Origin: Prorocentrum cordatum
Lineage: Eukaryota > Sar > Dinophyceae > Prorocentrales > Prorocentraceae
Assembly (NCBI GenBank): GCA_963575745.1
Contig: CAUYUJ010014597.1
Span: forward strand, 82,501-146,500
Direction of reading: 5' to 3'
DNA: 64,000 bases
Under the pieces are notes generated by a model. The model did no database searches, was not told the origin of the DNA, and worked only from the letters and a program-made list of their open reading frames with translations. Positions 1-10,560 of the stretch are shown piece after piece. Made by a program: the position numbers and the translations under genes. The stretch's first letter is position 1. The number at the start of each line of letters is the position of its first letter.

Positions 1-453
1 CAGCTGTTTTGCGCGGAGGTGGAGCACCAGCGCCATGACGACAGCACTCAAACAGTTGCGCGGCAGGATTCCCAGGGGAGCCACGTCTTCTTGGAGCCAG
101 AATGGGCGGCGGACAGATGGGCCTCCCCGAGTGGAAATGTAATATTTGCGCGCGCTTTTCCAATCGAACCCCCCCAAAACTCGACCGGCCCCCCTCAAAC
201 GGTTACACCTGGTCGGGCCTACTGCAGTGAACGTGGGGGGTTGTAAGAGTTACGGGACTTGGTAAGTGAGTTGGGCCAAGTTGTAAATCCAGCTAAGTAG
301 TTGCAAGTACTTGCAAGTAGCAGACATGTTGCTGGACGCAAAACATTTTTCTGTTGGGGGATCGTATTCTACACCACGCGAGACGCAAGCTCAATGTGAT
401 GAATCACTGCAGATTTTCATAAGATCAATGCGATCGGGCGCAAACAACGCATG
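1..453. other. no gene seen
   Basis: A short open frame on the plus strand has no recognisable protein character. This stretch lies downstream of the transposase-like gene that ends at 454 on the minus strand, so it would hold that gene's 3' untranslated region. Nothing else is identifiable. Confidence 0.4.
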
Positions 454-2537
454 TCATACACGGCCGCCTACCACTTGAACATCGGAGGCACAAAGGCGAT
501 CGAGCCACCTCCACTGCGTCTGCAAGCCTTCGGGCGGCTCGCAATCCTCCTTATCCACAACGACGCGCGCCCCATGTATTGCGCAAGTGCGCACGGCTGT
601 TTTTAAGCTGGCCCAGTGTGGTTTGGGCCGCGAGAGCACGCGTGCATTTGGAAATTCACGTACATGGGGCACGCGCACTGTGAATTCGGTGGTTTGCCAA
701 CAGCCCTGCACCATCGCTGTGATGATGTCGGTCGTGTGAACCAACTGCACGTCATCGTCGGTCTCGACCAGAGACAACACCCCAATGGTATCGTCGTAAC
801 GAGTAACAGTCCAAACAGAAACCAACGATATCATAGTTCCACTGACGGAAGCATGAAACCAAACCTCGCCAACAGCCTTGTTGCCACCTGGCACTGCAAA
901 CAAAACAATGTCCCGAGAATGGCAGACAGTCAAGGAAGAACAACGAGCCGCCATGGCCGTGGTGACGGACTCCTGATCGAGCTTGGCGCCAAGCCTCTCC
1001 TCCAGGAATCTGTGCATTTTCTTTGGTGCCGACCTTTCGGGCTTCATCAGGTGCGGCGTAAAATCGAACGCGTCGGTGCTTTGTAGGTTTGCCAAGTGCA
1101 GGCATGTAACCTCAGACAACACGCTCTTCTCTGAAGCTTCCAACTGCAAGATATCATTGAGAAAGCGCTTCGGCGTCTTGTGTTTTCTCTCGTGCACGAA
1201 GCACGAAAGAAGCGTTTGAAATTTTTGCAGGTGCCTGGGAAAATGGATCAGCCAATGGTATTTGGGGGTCATGTACTCCTGCCACCCTGCTGCTTCACAT
1301 GCGTCGATGAAATCATTGGTCCTCCCCCTGAGAGTGGCGGGCGATGCGTGGCCTGAAACCCCTGCAAGTATGCACCATATCAGGTCGCACATGCGAACGA
1401 AGGCGGCGCACGCCGCTCGAGCAACCCCTTTGGGCAAAATGATTTTCATAACAAACACGTACATGACGGGAAGCAATGACAATGCCTCGCTCGCTTGGCA
1501 CTTGAACGATTTAGCCTTCACGTTGGACGTCTCGCGGCCTTTGAGAAATAGGTTCGCCAAGTTGCGCCCGCTAATGCCCCCGCGGGGCAAGGACCATAGC
1601 CCGACGTACTCATGCAACCTAGCGTACAGGTCCGACACCCCGTCGCTCTTGCAGGCAGCAAGGAAAAGGAATGTGGTGATGTTGAAAACACCCCGAATAA
1701 AGAATGCATGCATCCAGTCGTGGCAATACTGGTCCACTGGAAGAACGACGGTATCCAGCTGCGGGTCGAGCATCATGTTCTCTGCATTGTGGTTGAAACC
1801 GAACGCCTGTTCACGAATCCTGCGGAAGCGATTACCCCGCGCGCCCGCAACACATCGCCAGGGTGCGCCGAGCGCAGAGGACAGGCGATGCGCCGCACGA
1901 GCGCGGGGAATCGCGCACTTGATGCCCCCCCCCCCCCCCCCCCCCCTGCCATCCCCCAAGAAGAGATTGAGGGCGGCGAGCGGTGATGAGGAGGGGGATG
2001 ATGAGGAAGAGGAGGATGAGGAGGGGGATGGGGAGGAGACGGAAGGATGGCAGGGGGGGGGGGAGGGGGGAGCTCAGGCGGTCAAGGGAGATACCTCTTC
2101 CAACCCCCATTGTCCCCCTTCGGGAATCATTGAGCGTGCGCGTGCAAGAATTGCAACGCAGCAGGTCGGCGTTGATTCGTGCGTTTCCATAAGTGATCTG
2201 GGCGCAGCAGGCTGAATAATACACTGTAGCAACACAGCAAGTATTTGTATCATCCATGTGATGGTGATCTGGGCGCTGTGTATAATCCGACCCAGTAGAA
2301 ACGCAGCAGGCCGAATCCGACCCAGTAAGAGGGGTCCGACAGAAACCCAATGGAGCCCCATTACCGCTCAAGAGCGCCCCATGAAAGCTTTCCCAAAAAG
2401 GCAGACGAGGCAAGTTTAAGCACTCTCGAAAAGCAATGCATCCTCTTCGTAGTAGTAGTAGGTGTGGTAGTGGTAGTGGTAGTGGTAGTGGTAGTGGTAG
2501 TGGTAGTGGTAGTGGTAGTGGTAGTGGTAGTGGTAGC

Positions 2538-2580
<43 letters not shown>

Positions 2581-2706
2581 TAGTAGTAGTAGTAGTAGTC
2601 GTAGTGTTAGTCGTTGTAGTAGTAGTAGTAGTAGTAGTGGTAGTAGTATTAGTAGTAGTAGTAGTATCAGTCGTCGCAGCAGCAGCAGCAGCAGTAGTAG
2701 TAGTAC

Positions 2707-2750
<44 letters not shown>

Positions 2751-2791
2751 GTAGTGGTAGTAGTAGTAGTAGTAGTAGTAGCCTTAGTAGC

Positions 2792-2840
<49 letters not shown>

Positions 2841-3978
2841 ATACTACTACTACTAGCAGTCGCAGTTGCAGCAGCAGTAGCAGTCGCAGTCGCAGTAGCA
2901 GTGGCCGTGACAGTAACAGTAGCAGTAGCAATAGCACTAACAGTAGCAGTATATAACAGTAGCAGCAGCAGTGGCAGTAAACGGTTCGGCATCATCACCT
3001 CAACTCGCCTGGGCACCGTTTCTGGATGGGTTAGTGGGATATGCGAAGCGCCAGGCATTTGCAGCCCCCCCCCCTGCAAGTCTTGAAGTCAGCGTTGCTG
3101 TCTGTGGCGCGATGCGCAGCCAATCTGCGAACACTCCCTCTGATGTCGTCGTTCGTGGCGAAATCAATGTCGCGCTCGCGCATGACATCTGCCCGCATCA
3201 AGGTTAACCCGTCTTCGTCCTGCAGAGAGCTATCCATCGCAATGACGTTGCGGCACAGCATGCAGCACTTTGTACCAGCATCACCTTTAATCAACCAAAT
3301 CAATTTCTGAGCCCCTCCGTCTTGCAGAACCATTCCGAGTTTGCAAAATATTCTGATCGAGGGACTCAGCGAAATGCCAGTCGTTTGGAGAGAACATTGT
3401 GGGTTACAAAACAAATGTTTCACAAGCAGCTTGAAAGCTTGTGCAACGCCTGCGTGGATATCGCACACCCGTTTTGACCGCAAGGCTGCTAAACAAAACC
3501 ACGCATCCTCTTGCGAAAGCACTTCGGGCCCCAACTCCAAAAATGAAGCGTAGAATATCCACATTTTCCTTGCGTTGTCAGGCGACAATTGATTGCCAGG
3601 CGTCACTTCGTCGCCGTACATGATCAAAGACCATGGTCTGTCGAACGTGCTCGGCTTCGTCGCCAAGGTTCTGTTGATGAGGTCCCGCCAGCTTTCGCAC
3701 TGTGAGAAAGCAACGCATAACAGCGCAGGCAAGTTCGCAACAGTAAACCTCATCGGGGACGGGCTGGCATTGCATTCAATCTCGCCAAACAGCGCGCCAT
3801 ACTGCGTTTGCTGATTCATAACAGCATCCCTGGCGTCACGGATTTCCCTCCGAGACGCAGTGAAAGGCTCGTATTGGGTTCCATCCAAAAGTGCCGACAA
3901 CGCAGTGGCAGACATATGAGGGCATTTCCGCCTCAAAGACTCTATCCTGCGATACTTTGCATCCTTCTCGCCGCTCAT
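454..3978 (-). CDS. transposase-like protein, CACTA/tnp2-like, two exons
   Basis: The model starts at ATG 3978 and joins 3978-3074 to 1819-454, giving 756 codons and a TGA stop. The join is in frame: an AG at the end of exon 1 plus a G at the start of exon 2 makes one Arg codon (residue 302). Exon 1 carries YGDEVTPG (residues 121-128) and KGDAGTKCCMLC (231-242), an acidic residue followed by a Cys pair. Exon 2 carries HDWMH (335-339), a hydrophobic stretch, then PKYHWLIHFP (487-496) and HERKHK (511-516). This order resembles the C-terminal part of CACTA/tnp2-type transposase-like proteins, which would cut and paste DNA in the nucleus. The family call is from memory of motif layout. I found no terminal inverted repeats. 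No stop interrupts the spliced frame, so this copy may be intact. Alternative: a multicopy dinoflagellate family of unknown function. Confidence 0.55.
1820..3073 (-). other. predicted intron containing simple repeat
   Basis: The coding frames on the two sides fit across this 1254-nt gap. The upstream exon ends ...CTTGCAG and the downstream exon begins after ...TTCCGCAG, so both ends share CAG|G and the exact cut is ambiguous by one base. The donor would be GG, not GT, which is non-canonical; dinoflagellate introns are known to tolerate odd donors. The intron holds C/G homopolymers near 1923-1946 and 2048-2070, the GTA/GTG microsatellite, and a copy of a dispersed motif at about 2990-3050. Confidence 0.5.
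2443..2960. repeat. GTA/GTGGTA compound microsatellite
   Basis: The tract begins as (GTGGTA)n, changes to (GTA)n with scattered substitutions, and ends in CAG/CAGTAG-type triplets. Its 3-base period creates long artificial open frames in most reading frames of both strands (poly-Val, poly-Ser, poly-Leu, poly-Thr). None of these should be taken as genes. It lies inside the predicted intron. Confidence 0.9.
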
Positions 3979-5222
3979 GGCGCGGCAGCCACGTTGTCCG
4001 CGCAGCGAACGACGCAGCTTTGAGCCCAAATGGCAGCTGCGAATCACGCATGCTGGACAGCACTGCGTGGGAACGTTTGCACTGGCGCCTGCGCGCCCTG
4101 AACGCAATCTGAAAGTGCAGGCGCCCCTGCATGATATAAACTCCCGTTGCGCGCGCCAAAGGCAGATGATGAGCCTAATGCCACGTTTATCCGCCAGCGC
4201 GCGCCCGAACATATGTCTACGTCGGGTCTGACACGTATCTCGCCAATGTGCCCCCTGCACAGCGCGCGAACCCCATGCAAATACCTGCAAACAATACTGC
4301 CCGCTTCCAGCCATAAATGCACCCCTGCGCACCCCCCGACATGCCAGCGCGCATTCATATTTCCAGGCAGTCGTGCGGGCAAGACGGATGGCCCTGCACT
4401 TGCAATCATGCATGCATCCCGCTACCACCCCGCGCACCCCAAGCCATGCGCCCATGACAACATACCCGACATATTACGTTGCGCGCTGCCACGTCAACAT
4501 ACAGGCACGAATCCTGACAGCAATCGGCTGCGCGCGCGCTGCATCATCGTGCAAGCCCGTTCGCACGTCGCCCTTCTCTTACTCAATCTCCTCACAACCG
4601 CAATGGCACTCAATGCTCTTGCACACCCTTCTTCCGTGCACAGTGCATCGGCGAAGTCCGAACTTTCGCGCCAAATGGTGCCCAGCATCCCACGCGGAAA
4701 TGTATACGTGTATAATCATATTCATATGTACCATGTCGGCATTCGCATGTAGAGATGCATAGACGTGTGTGTGTGTATATATATACATATACAGCCGCAC
4801 CTGAGCGTCTATATACACGACATACATACTCAAACCTTCAATGAATGCAAACATAAAGCGAACGTCAGCGTGAAAGTGCAGCCCCCTCCCTCCCCTGGAG
4901 CTGGCATTAAAGCACACCCCGCGCGTGATGCAATCCCTGCAGGTGTCCTGCAGCAGATCACGTATAATGCCAGCGAAATCTGCACGCCAGGTGCACCGAT
5001 GCTCACGGGGATGGCGCGCTGAGTTCCAAGGGGGGTTTCTTACTGTGCATGGTTTATTTTGCAAGGGACATGTCTTCGTCGGCCTCTCTGCTCGAACCTC
5101 CTTCCCCGAACTGCAAATGATGCGAGCGGCTAACAGGGCACCCCATCTATTCGCACGCGGTGCAATAGCAACCTGCCAATCCTATGCATCAACGCCAAAA
5201 CTGGGATGCAACATCACATAAC
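3979..5222. other. intergenic, no gene supported
   Basis: This lies between the start of the transposase-like gene at 3978 and the end of the next minus-strand gene at 5223. Short open frames on both strands overlap each other and show no protein character. A short GT/AT run sits near 4765-4795. No regulatory site can be named. Confidence 0.4.
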
Positions 5223-6635
5223 TCAATCATGCTGTTTGGATTTCCAAAGCTCGCTTGCCTGCCTGTACGTATCCCTGGCAAACGTGAGCTGCTGCTTCTC
5301 GTTGCGGCCGTTGTGTTTGGACCACGTGAGCGCCCTGCCGTACCACTTAGAAGCATACGCGTTGCAAGACGTCTGGCGGTCCTCTGGTCCAAACAACACC
5401 TTGAACTCAACTACTTTAGCAGCACTATAGCCTGCGGGCCTCTTGAGCGCGGGCGACCCGACGGGCTTTTTAGCAACTCCAGGTGCCACAGCAGGCTTCT
5501 TGCCAACAGCCTTCCCCTTCTTCTTGGACTTGCCCTTCAAGGCATTGAACGCCTTCTCCTCATAAGTTTCCTGGTCCACCCGATCACCATCTGTAGCAGC
5601 CGCTGCTGTTTCGGCGCCGACGTCAGCGGGCGCTGCCCCGACAGCGGGCGCCGCCGCCGCATCGACCATGGCGAGGGGGGTTGCCGCGGGCTCACCTGCG
5701 CTGTCATGCGCAGCAGTCTTAGGCGGAACGGTCTTGGGCGAAGGCTTGAACGACGTCATTGGCACGTGCGGCACCACGCTGCCTGATGACTTCCTCGACT
5801 CGTACACGTCGCAGACATGCGCAGCCAACTGCTCGATGGAGCACGGCCCATGTTTGCCACCACGATTGCCCCCAACGGCACCGTGAGTGCCCCAAGGGCC
5901 AGCCCGTTCATTAGTCAACAACTTGCTGTCAGAACGCAAGGGTACATGCTTCCCAAGTGTGATGTACGAGTCGATGAACTTTTCCACAGGCGGGTCGTCG
6001 GCGTCATAAGCTGCATTGAAAACCGACGCTGGTAAACTCGAGGGGCTCTCGGGATATGCGAGGATACGTGACCTTGTGAACGGCCCTGCCGTATCCTTCA
6101 TATACGAAACGATATCACGGAACGTGTTGTAAATGCTATGGTAACTCGGCCAGTGCTTCATGTGCGCGTGCTCGCAGTGGAGCAATACAACAACAGCCCA
6201 TTTGATGCACTTATCGTGCCCTGGATGCGTGAGCCCCAAGCGGTGCAATCGCGTTGAGATCACATTGATTTTTTTGGTCTCGGATGCCCTGAAGTCCTCG
6301 AGAACTGCCCAATCTTTTGCCGTAAGATAATTGTATAAATGAGTCAACGACTGCGTGGCAATATCTGCACTCTCTGGCGCACCTGTGGGTACGACAACAG
6401 CTGCTACCTTGCAATCGATTGCAGTCAACACTGCATCCCTCACGTTTTTTACAGTGCACATCTGCTCCACACGGTCAGTGAGGTCAATCGCATCTTGGGC
6501 TGACAAGCAGGGCAAGCTCGCAATCCGAACGCATAGGGATGAAGACAACTTCTCCTGCAGATCAGGGTTGTCGCGCTTAGCGAGCAAAGCAGAAAAATCC
6601 TGAATGTCACGCTTGATGTCATCAATGCTTGCCAT
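5223..6635 (-). CDS. uncharacterised protein with Lys/Ala/Pro-rich tail
   Basis: This is an uninterrupted 470-codon frame with ATG at 6635 and TGA at 5223. I do not recognise a named domain. The first ~270 residues look globular, with evenly mixed composition and helical stretches, beginning MASIDDIKRDIQDF. Residues ~300-420 become Ala/Pro/Lys-rich, including KGKSKKKGKAVGKKPA and KKPVGSPALKRPA, which would be disordered and could bind nucleic acid. The last ~60 residues return to normal composition (YASKWYGRALTWSKHNGR). It is on the same strand as, and about 1.2 kb upstream of, the transposase-like gene. It could be an accessory protein of a mobile element or an ordinary host gene. Confidence 0.6.
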   Translation of the reverse strand: MASIDDIKRDIQDFSALLAKRDNPDLQEKLSSSLCVRIASLPCLSAQDAIDLTDRVEQMCTVKNVRDAVLTAIDCKVAAVVVPTGAPESADIATQSLTHLYNYLTAKDWAVLEDFRASETKKINVISTRLHRLGLTHPGHDKCIKWAVVVLLHCEHAHMKHWPSYHSIYNTFRDIVSYMKDTAGPFTRSRILAYPESPSSLPASVFNAAYDADDPPVEKFIDSYITLGKHVPLRSDSKLLTNERAGPWGTHGAVGGNRGGKHGPCSIEQLAAHVCDVYESRKSSGSVVPHVPMTSFKPSPKTVPPKTAAHDSAGEPAATPLAMVDAAAAPAVGAAPADVGAETAAAATDGDRVDQETYEEKAFNALKGKSKKKGKAVGKKPAVAPGVAKKPVGSPALKRPAGYSAAKVVEFKVLFGPEDRQTSCNAYASKWYGRALTWSKHNGRNEKQQLTFARDTYRQASELWKSKQHD

Positions 6636-6734
6636 GAGTGCAGTATGGTGAAATCGGACAGTACGACAACCAGATACAGCACGCGCAGCCCTCAGGGCTT
6701 GAGCAAATCATGGCAGCACATCGGCGGCAACGAA

Positions 6735-6784
6735 TGACAACATGCGCGTTCGCGCAGGCTGACAACATGCGCGTTCGCGCAGGC
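6735..6784. repeat. 25-bp direct repeat, two copies
   Basis: The unit TGACAACATGCGCGTTCGCG plus CAGGC occurs twice back to back, with a weaker partial third copy near 6841. It lies about 100 bp upstream of the ATG at 6635, in the likely 5' region of that gene. A regulatory role is possible but not shown. Confidence 0.75.
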
Positions 6785-7015
6785 AATAACGTGAGAACGG
6801 GGTGGCCAGCTTGACTTCTCAGGACAGGCTGGGTGGGAGTGACAATAACATGCGCATGAGCAGCAACGCAAAGCACTGGGCAAAGATGAGAGGGAAGATG
6901 GTTCGAGCGCACCGCTCGCAGAAGTCAGCGCGGAAGAGGGCATCGTCCACCGACGCGCGTGCTGAAACTCGCACTGGCCAAACGCCAGAATGGTGAAGAG
7001 CACACGCATTCACAT

Positions 7016-7021
7016 CGTCGT

Positions 7022-7058
<37 letters not shown>

Positions 7059-7061
7059 CAA
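7016..7061. repeat. (CGT)n-(CGG)n microsatellite
   Basis: A CGT run passes directly into a CGG run. It abuts the first copy of the dispersed hairpin element, which begins at about 7062. Confidence 0.85.
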
Positions 7062-7208
7062 AATCATCAAATTCTCCGGAGTTTTTGGGTCCAATCCACG
7101 GGTGGTAGGGGGCCCCATGGCCCCCTGTGGGCCGAAGGTGGTGGCATGGCCCCCCCCAATGAAGTCCCCAGGGCTAGAACTAGCATGGGCACTCGTTCAA
7201 GAGACCGA

Positions 7209-7210
<2 letters not shown>
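7062..7210 (+). mobile_element. dispersed hairpin element, copy 1
   Basis: This ~150-bp sequence matches 10013-10167 closely. Shared landmarks in order are ATCAAATTCTCCGGAGTTTT, GGTCCAATCCACGGGTGGTA, GAAGTCCCCAGGGCTAGA and CATGGGCACTCGTTCAAGA. GGTAGGGGGCC (7104-7114) pairs with GGCCCCCT (7119-7126) across a CCAT loop. The element runs straight into (CGT)n at 7211, as does the second copy, so the microsatellite may be part of it, as in SINE-like elements with simple-repeat tails. No coding capacity is seen. Confidence 0.6.
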
Positions 7211-7258
<48 letters not shown>

Positions 7259-7259
7259 G
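7211..7259. repeat. (CGT)n microsatellite
   Basis: This uninterrupted CGT run directly follows hairpin element copy 1. It produces poly-Ser, poly-Val and poly-Asp artefact frames. Confidence 0.9.
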
Positions 7260-7309
7260 TATCGTTGGCGCCCTACGGCGGCAGCTCAGTGCCCAACGTG
7301 GCTCAGTGC

Positions 7310-7876
7310 CTAACTGGACTCGGAACTGGACTCGGAGTCGGAGGACGGGCGGCCTCCATGACGGATCGGCGGCGAGTATGGCCTGTCCGCTGGGCCCCGA
7401 TTGCACGGCGGGACATAGTCCGCGGCGATCACGAGCGGGCGCTGTCCTGCTTTAGCTGCGGCTGCTGCTCCTGCTGCTGCTGGTGGTGGCGGTCCTGCGT
7501 TGGCTGCTGGCGGCGGCGCTGCTGCTGCAGCTGCCGCGGCTGCTCTGGCTGCTGGTGGTGGTTTTGCCGCTGCTGGTGGCGGTCCTTTTTTAGCTGCTCC
7601 TGCCCTTGCTGCTGGTGGCGGTGGCGGCGCTGCTCCTGCTGCCTGAGCCGCCCTGGCTGCTATCTTTGCCTGCGCCTTGGCATGCATCGCCAGCGGGCCC
7701 ACGTCGGTGTTCGCCACGAGGTCAAGGCGAGCCGCCGTCGCCCTCAGCTGGTTCGCCGCCCGCGCGGCATCTCGCTTGAACCCCCTGGCGACCTCTCTGA
7801 TGGCGGAGTTCTCGGCCTTCAACGCCGCGACCTTCGCCGCCAGTAGCTGCTCGCGGCGGGTTTGCTTAGGCGGCAT
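7310..7876 (-). CDS. small Ala/Pro-rich protein with N-terminal helix
   Basis: The 188-codon frame runs from ATG 7876 to TAG 7310. Residues 1-70 are charged and helical (EQLLAAKVAALKAENSAIRE), suggesting a coiled coil with a heptad-like Leu/Ala/Ile pattern. Residues ~80-150 are almost only Ala and Pro. The C-terminus is a Ser/Glu tail. I cannot assign a function. The GCC/GCG-rich middle could be an expanded repeat and not selected sequence, so the N-terminal helix is the main argument that this is a gene. It lies in the same orientation as its neighbours. Confidence 0.4.
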   Translation of the reverse strand: MPPKQTRREQLLAAKVAALKAENSAIREVARGFKRDAARAANQLRATAARLDLVANTDVGPLAMHAKAQAKIAARAAQAAGAAPPPPPAARAGAAKKGPPPAAAKPPPAARAAAAAAAAAPPPAANAGPPPPAAAGAAAAAKAGQRPLVIAADYVPPCNRGPADRPYSPPIRHGGRPSSDSESSSESS

Positions 7877-8798
7877 CGGAGCTGTATATGGATGCGCTGG
7901 TGTAGGCGCTGGTGTATGGATGCGCTGGTGTAGGCGCTGGGGTTGGCCTAGGCGCTGGCCTAGGAGCTAAGCCAAAACGGCTGCGGAGGAGGGGGCTGAG
8001 GGTGGCGCAGGGAGGTGCGGTGGGGCGAATGGGGGCACACAGGGAACAATGGGGCGTCGGAGATTGCATGGATGCATACCTGGTGGGTGCAACTCTGGTG
8101 GATGCAGGTCTGCATGAAAATGCAGGGGGGGGAGGGAGGCGAGGGCCAATCGAACAGAGAGCGGACATCAACATGCATGCAACTGCACTCGGTGCAACCA
8201 TGCCCTATCATGGTGCCAACCCCTGCGGACCCCGCATGTCCAGAACGCGATATCGCATGAATGGGCGTGCACATCAGGTGCAATCACAACCAAATTAGCA
8301 ATCATGGTAATCGCACGCCCCCCTCCCGCGGCAGAGAGAATGGATACATTTTGGCGCTCCGCGGCGGACCAGCGCGACTCAGCGGAGCGCTGCCCGCAGC
8401 GGACTGTCCCAGTCAGGAGGCCGATGCGACGCCTTTGCAGCGCCTCGGTGGCGTCTGACCGAGCAAGATGGGGCTCTTATGCCCCCTCGGGGGCTGAAAG
8501 GCTAAGTGCGCGATAAAGTGTGATCACACTTCTTCGTCCAAGAAATGCGCGCCAGAAAGTGTGATCACACTTTTGGGTGATGAAAAGTAGCACCTTAAAT
8601 TGTGATAACACTTTTGCGCGCGGAGTTTCACCACCCAAAAGTGTGATCACACTTTTGGGTGCTGCATCTCTCGCGGCGCGAATTGTGTTCTCACTAGGCT
8701 GGCAGCTGCCGTGGCTCGCCCACAGCTGCGGCGCCGACCCCCTCACCAGGCGGGCCAGGCGTGCGCGCACACAAAATCTCGGCTGCCTGATGCAGCAC
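7877..8798. other. intergenic region with a 28-bp repeat and palindromes
   Basis: A 28-bp unit (TATGGATGCGCTGGTGTAGG plus CGCTGGTG) occurs twice from about 7887 to 7942, just upstream of the ATG at 7876. The GTGTGATCACAC palindrome cluster lies further on at 8515-8661. Short frames on both strands overlap and are not supported as genes. Confidence 0.6.
8516..8661. repeat. cluster of AAGTGTGATCACACTT palindromes
   Basis: The 16-bp palindrome AAGTGTGATCACACTT is exact at 8516-8531. It is extended to 18 bp at 8556-8573. It is degenerate at about 8598-8615 (TTGTGATAACAC). It sits inside a perfect 30-bp palindrome at 8632-8661, where CACCCAAAAGTGTGA is followed by its exact reverse complement. 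Each could form a hairpin or bind a dimeric protein. The cluster lies between the 3' end of one minus-strand gene and the 5' end of the next. Confidence 0.8.
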
Positions 8799-10012
8799 CT
8801 AGCTCATTGGATACCGATTCTTGCCCTTGCCCTTGGTCGTCGTGATGCTGTCGAACCTGACGCGAGCCGCCTCCAAGAGCGAATCGCACGTGGCCCAGTC
8901 TCCCTTCTCGTACGCGTCGAAGACCTCCTGGGAGCGCTCGTACCAGTAGCCCGAGCCAGCCGCGATCTCACCGACCTTCGTGCCCTCGATGATCAACTCG
9001 AGCGCCTGCCAATTCCTGTTCGCCCAGTGGTCAGCCATCCTCATCAGCCTCGCGCTCCACCCGCTCCGCACCTGCCCCCCGCTGTTGTTGTAGCGGTGGT
9101 CGGGCCCAGCCATTTGGATTGGCGGCGGCGGCGCGGGGGGCTGCGGCGGAGGTGTCGACGGCGGCCTCGGAACCTTGCCGTCGGCGCGCGGGACGGCTTT
9201 GGCGTCGGCGCTGGCGACGGGCGCGCTGTCGGCGCGCGGGGCGGTGTCGCCCACGGCGTCCACGCCTGACTTCTCCTCCAGCGCCTTCTCGAGGAACTCA
9301 GCGTAGGGCATGATGTCCAGGTAGGGAAGGGCGTCGTCGCACATCCCCTGGGGCGACGCACCCAGTCGCAACGCACGCCCCGCCCCCATGGAGTGACCAA
9401 TCGGGCCCACGAGGCCCATGTCGAAAGTTTCATGCATCAAGACCTCGGGCCTCATGAACCCCGACCCGAAAATAAACCAGAAACAAACGATAATCGGTCA
9501 CTCCACGGATCAGCGGGGCGAGCGTTGCGATTTCGGGTCGGCGCTCACCGCGCAAAGCGAGGTCGGCCACTCCTTCGGGTCCCCGTCGCCGTTGGCGTAG
9601 ATGCAGCCGTCGGGGTAGCCGATGGCGGACGCGACGTCCAGCGTGCTCGAAACCAGCCACTTGCCAATCTTCTTGACATCGTCCACCACGTAGAAGAGGA
9701 ACAGCTCGCTGGCGTTGGGCGCTTCTGCATCCGCTGCAGGCTCCTGCCGCCAGATCGGCGAGTTGTTCACGTGACCAGTCTTGTACCAGACCCCCTGCAG
9801 GGACTGCACCAGGTCATCGTGCTCGGCCGTCTGGGCGCCCTCCAGCCGCCGAATGGCCAGGGAGTCGACGAACCTCGCCTGGCGCTCGCCCTTCCTGGCC
9901 TCCACCGCGTTGAGCTGCTGCTGGCACTCAGCGGTCTGGCGACGGCCCTCGACCTTGGCACGCTTGGCCGCGGAGCCCTCGGTGTCCAGGGCGTCGTCCT
10001 CTGGAGGGCGTC
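8799..10012 (-). CDS. uncharacterised protein, frame broken by two TGA codons
   Basis: One minus-strand frame runs from about 10012 to TAG 8799, interrupted only at 9512-9510 (TGA) and 9500-9498 (TGA). The upstream part reads like coding: charged helix, then NSPIWRQE, LFLFYVVDDVKKIGKWLVS and IYANGDGDPKEWP. The downstream part reads PEVLMHETFDMGLVGPIGHS, a Pro-rich linker, then YWYERSQEVFDAYEKGDWAT and a KGKGKN tail. The five codons between the stops (TGA SVE TGA) could be an undetected intron or nonsense changes. The 5' end is unclear, because the frame continues into the dispersed hairpin element; CCTCCAG just inside 10012 may be a splice acceptor. Function unknown. Confidence 0.45.
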
Positions 10013-10167
10013 CAAAAACATCAAATTCTCCGGAGTTTTGGGGTCCAATCCACGGGTGGTAGGGGGCCTCATGGCCCCCTACCATGGGCCGAAGGTGGCG
10101 GTAGGGGGCCTCAGGGCCCCCTACCACGAAGTCCCCAGGGCTAGACCTAGCATGGGCACTCGTTCAA
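10013..10167 (+). mobile_element. dispersed hairpin element, copy 2
   Basis: This is the second copy of the element at 7062-7210. It carries two hairpins. GGTAGGGGGCC at 10058-10068 pairs with 10073-10083 (loop TCAT), and the same arm at 10100-10110 pairs with 10115-10125 (loop TCAG). The copy at 7 kb keeps one clear arm pair. It is followed by a CGT-rich tract from about 10168. It borders the predicted first coding bases of the 8799-10012 gene, so it may lie in an intron or 5' region of that gene. Confidence 0.65.
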
Positions 10168-10176
10168 GAAACCGAG

Positions 10177-10223
<47 letters not shown>

Positions 10224-10295
10224 CTCGTCCCGTCTTGGGCTCGGCAGATACGATTGGGGTCGATTAGGTCCCCGCTATCGTCGTCGTCGTCGTTA

Positions 10296-10360
<65 letters not shown>

Positions 10361-10560
10361 GTAGTCTCTGTCGTCGGCGTTGTCGCCGTCGACTTTGCGA
10401 TGGTGCAACGAATGCCCAATGCGACGCGTTACAAGTTTGGTGTAAAATCGAATGCGGTTAGGGTTGGTTGGTTGGTTGCGAGATCCGCTATCCGTATCCG
10501 CCGCCGTTTCGGTTTCAAGTCCAACAAATGTCGTCGTCGTCGTCGTCGTCGTCGCTGTCG
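10168..10560. repeat. (CGT)n microsatellites
   Basis: Three CGT-rich tracts lie at about 10168-10225, 10275-10365 and 10533-10560, separated by short unique sequence. All long frames here are repeat artefacts. The first tract directly follows hairpin element copy 2. Confidence 0.85.

Noticed and set aside
2416-3086. poly-Val, poly-Leu, poly-Thr and Gly-Ser frames
   Set aside because: They are artefacts of the GTA/GTG microsatellite inside a predicted intron.
454-4455. terminal inverted repeats of a CACTA element
   Set aside because: I looked for CACTA ends and matching inverted repeats on either side of the transposase-like gene and found none by eye. A program could still find diverged ones.
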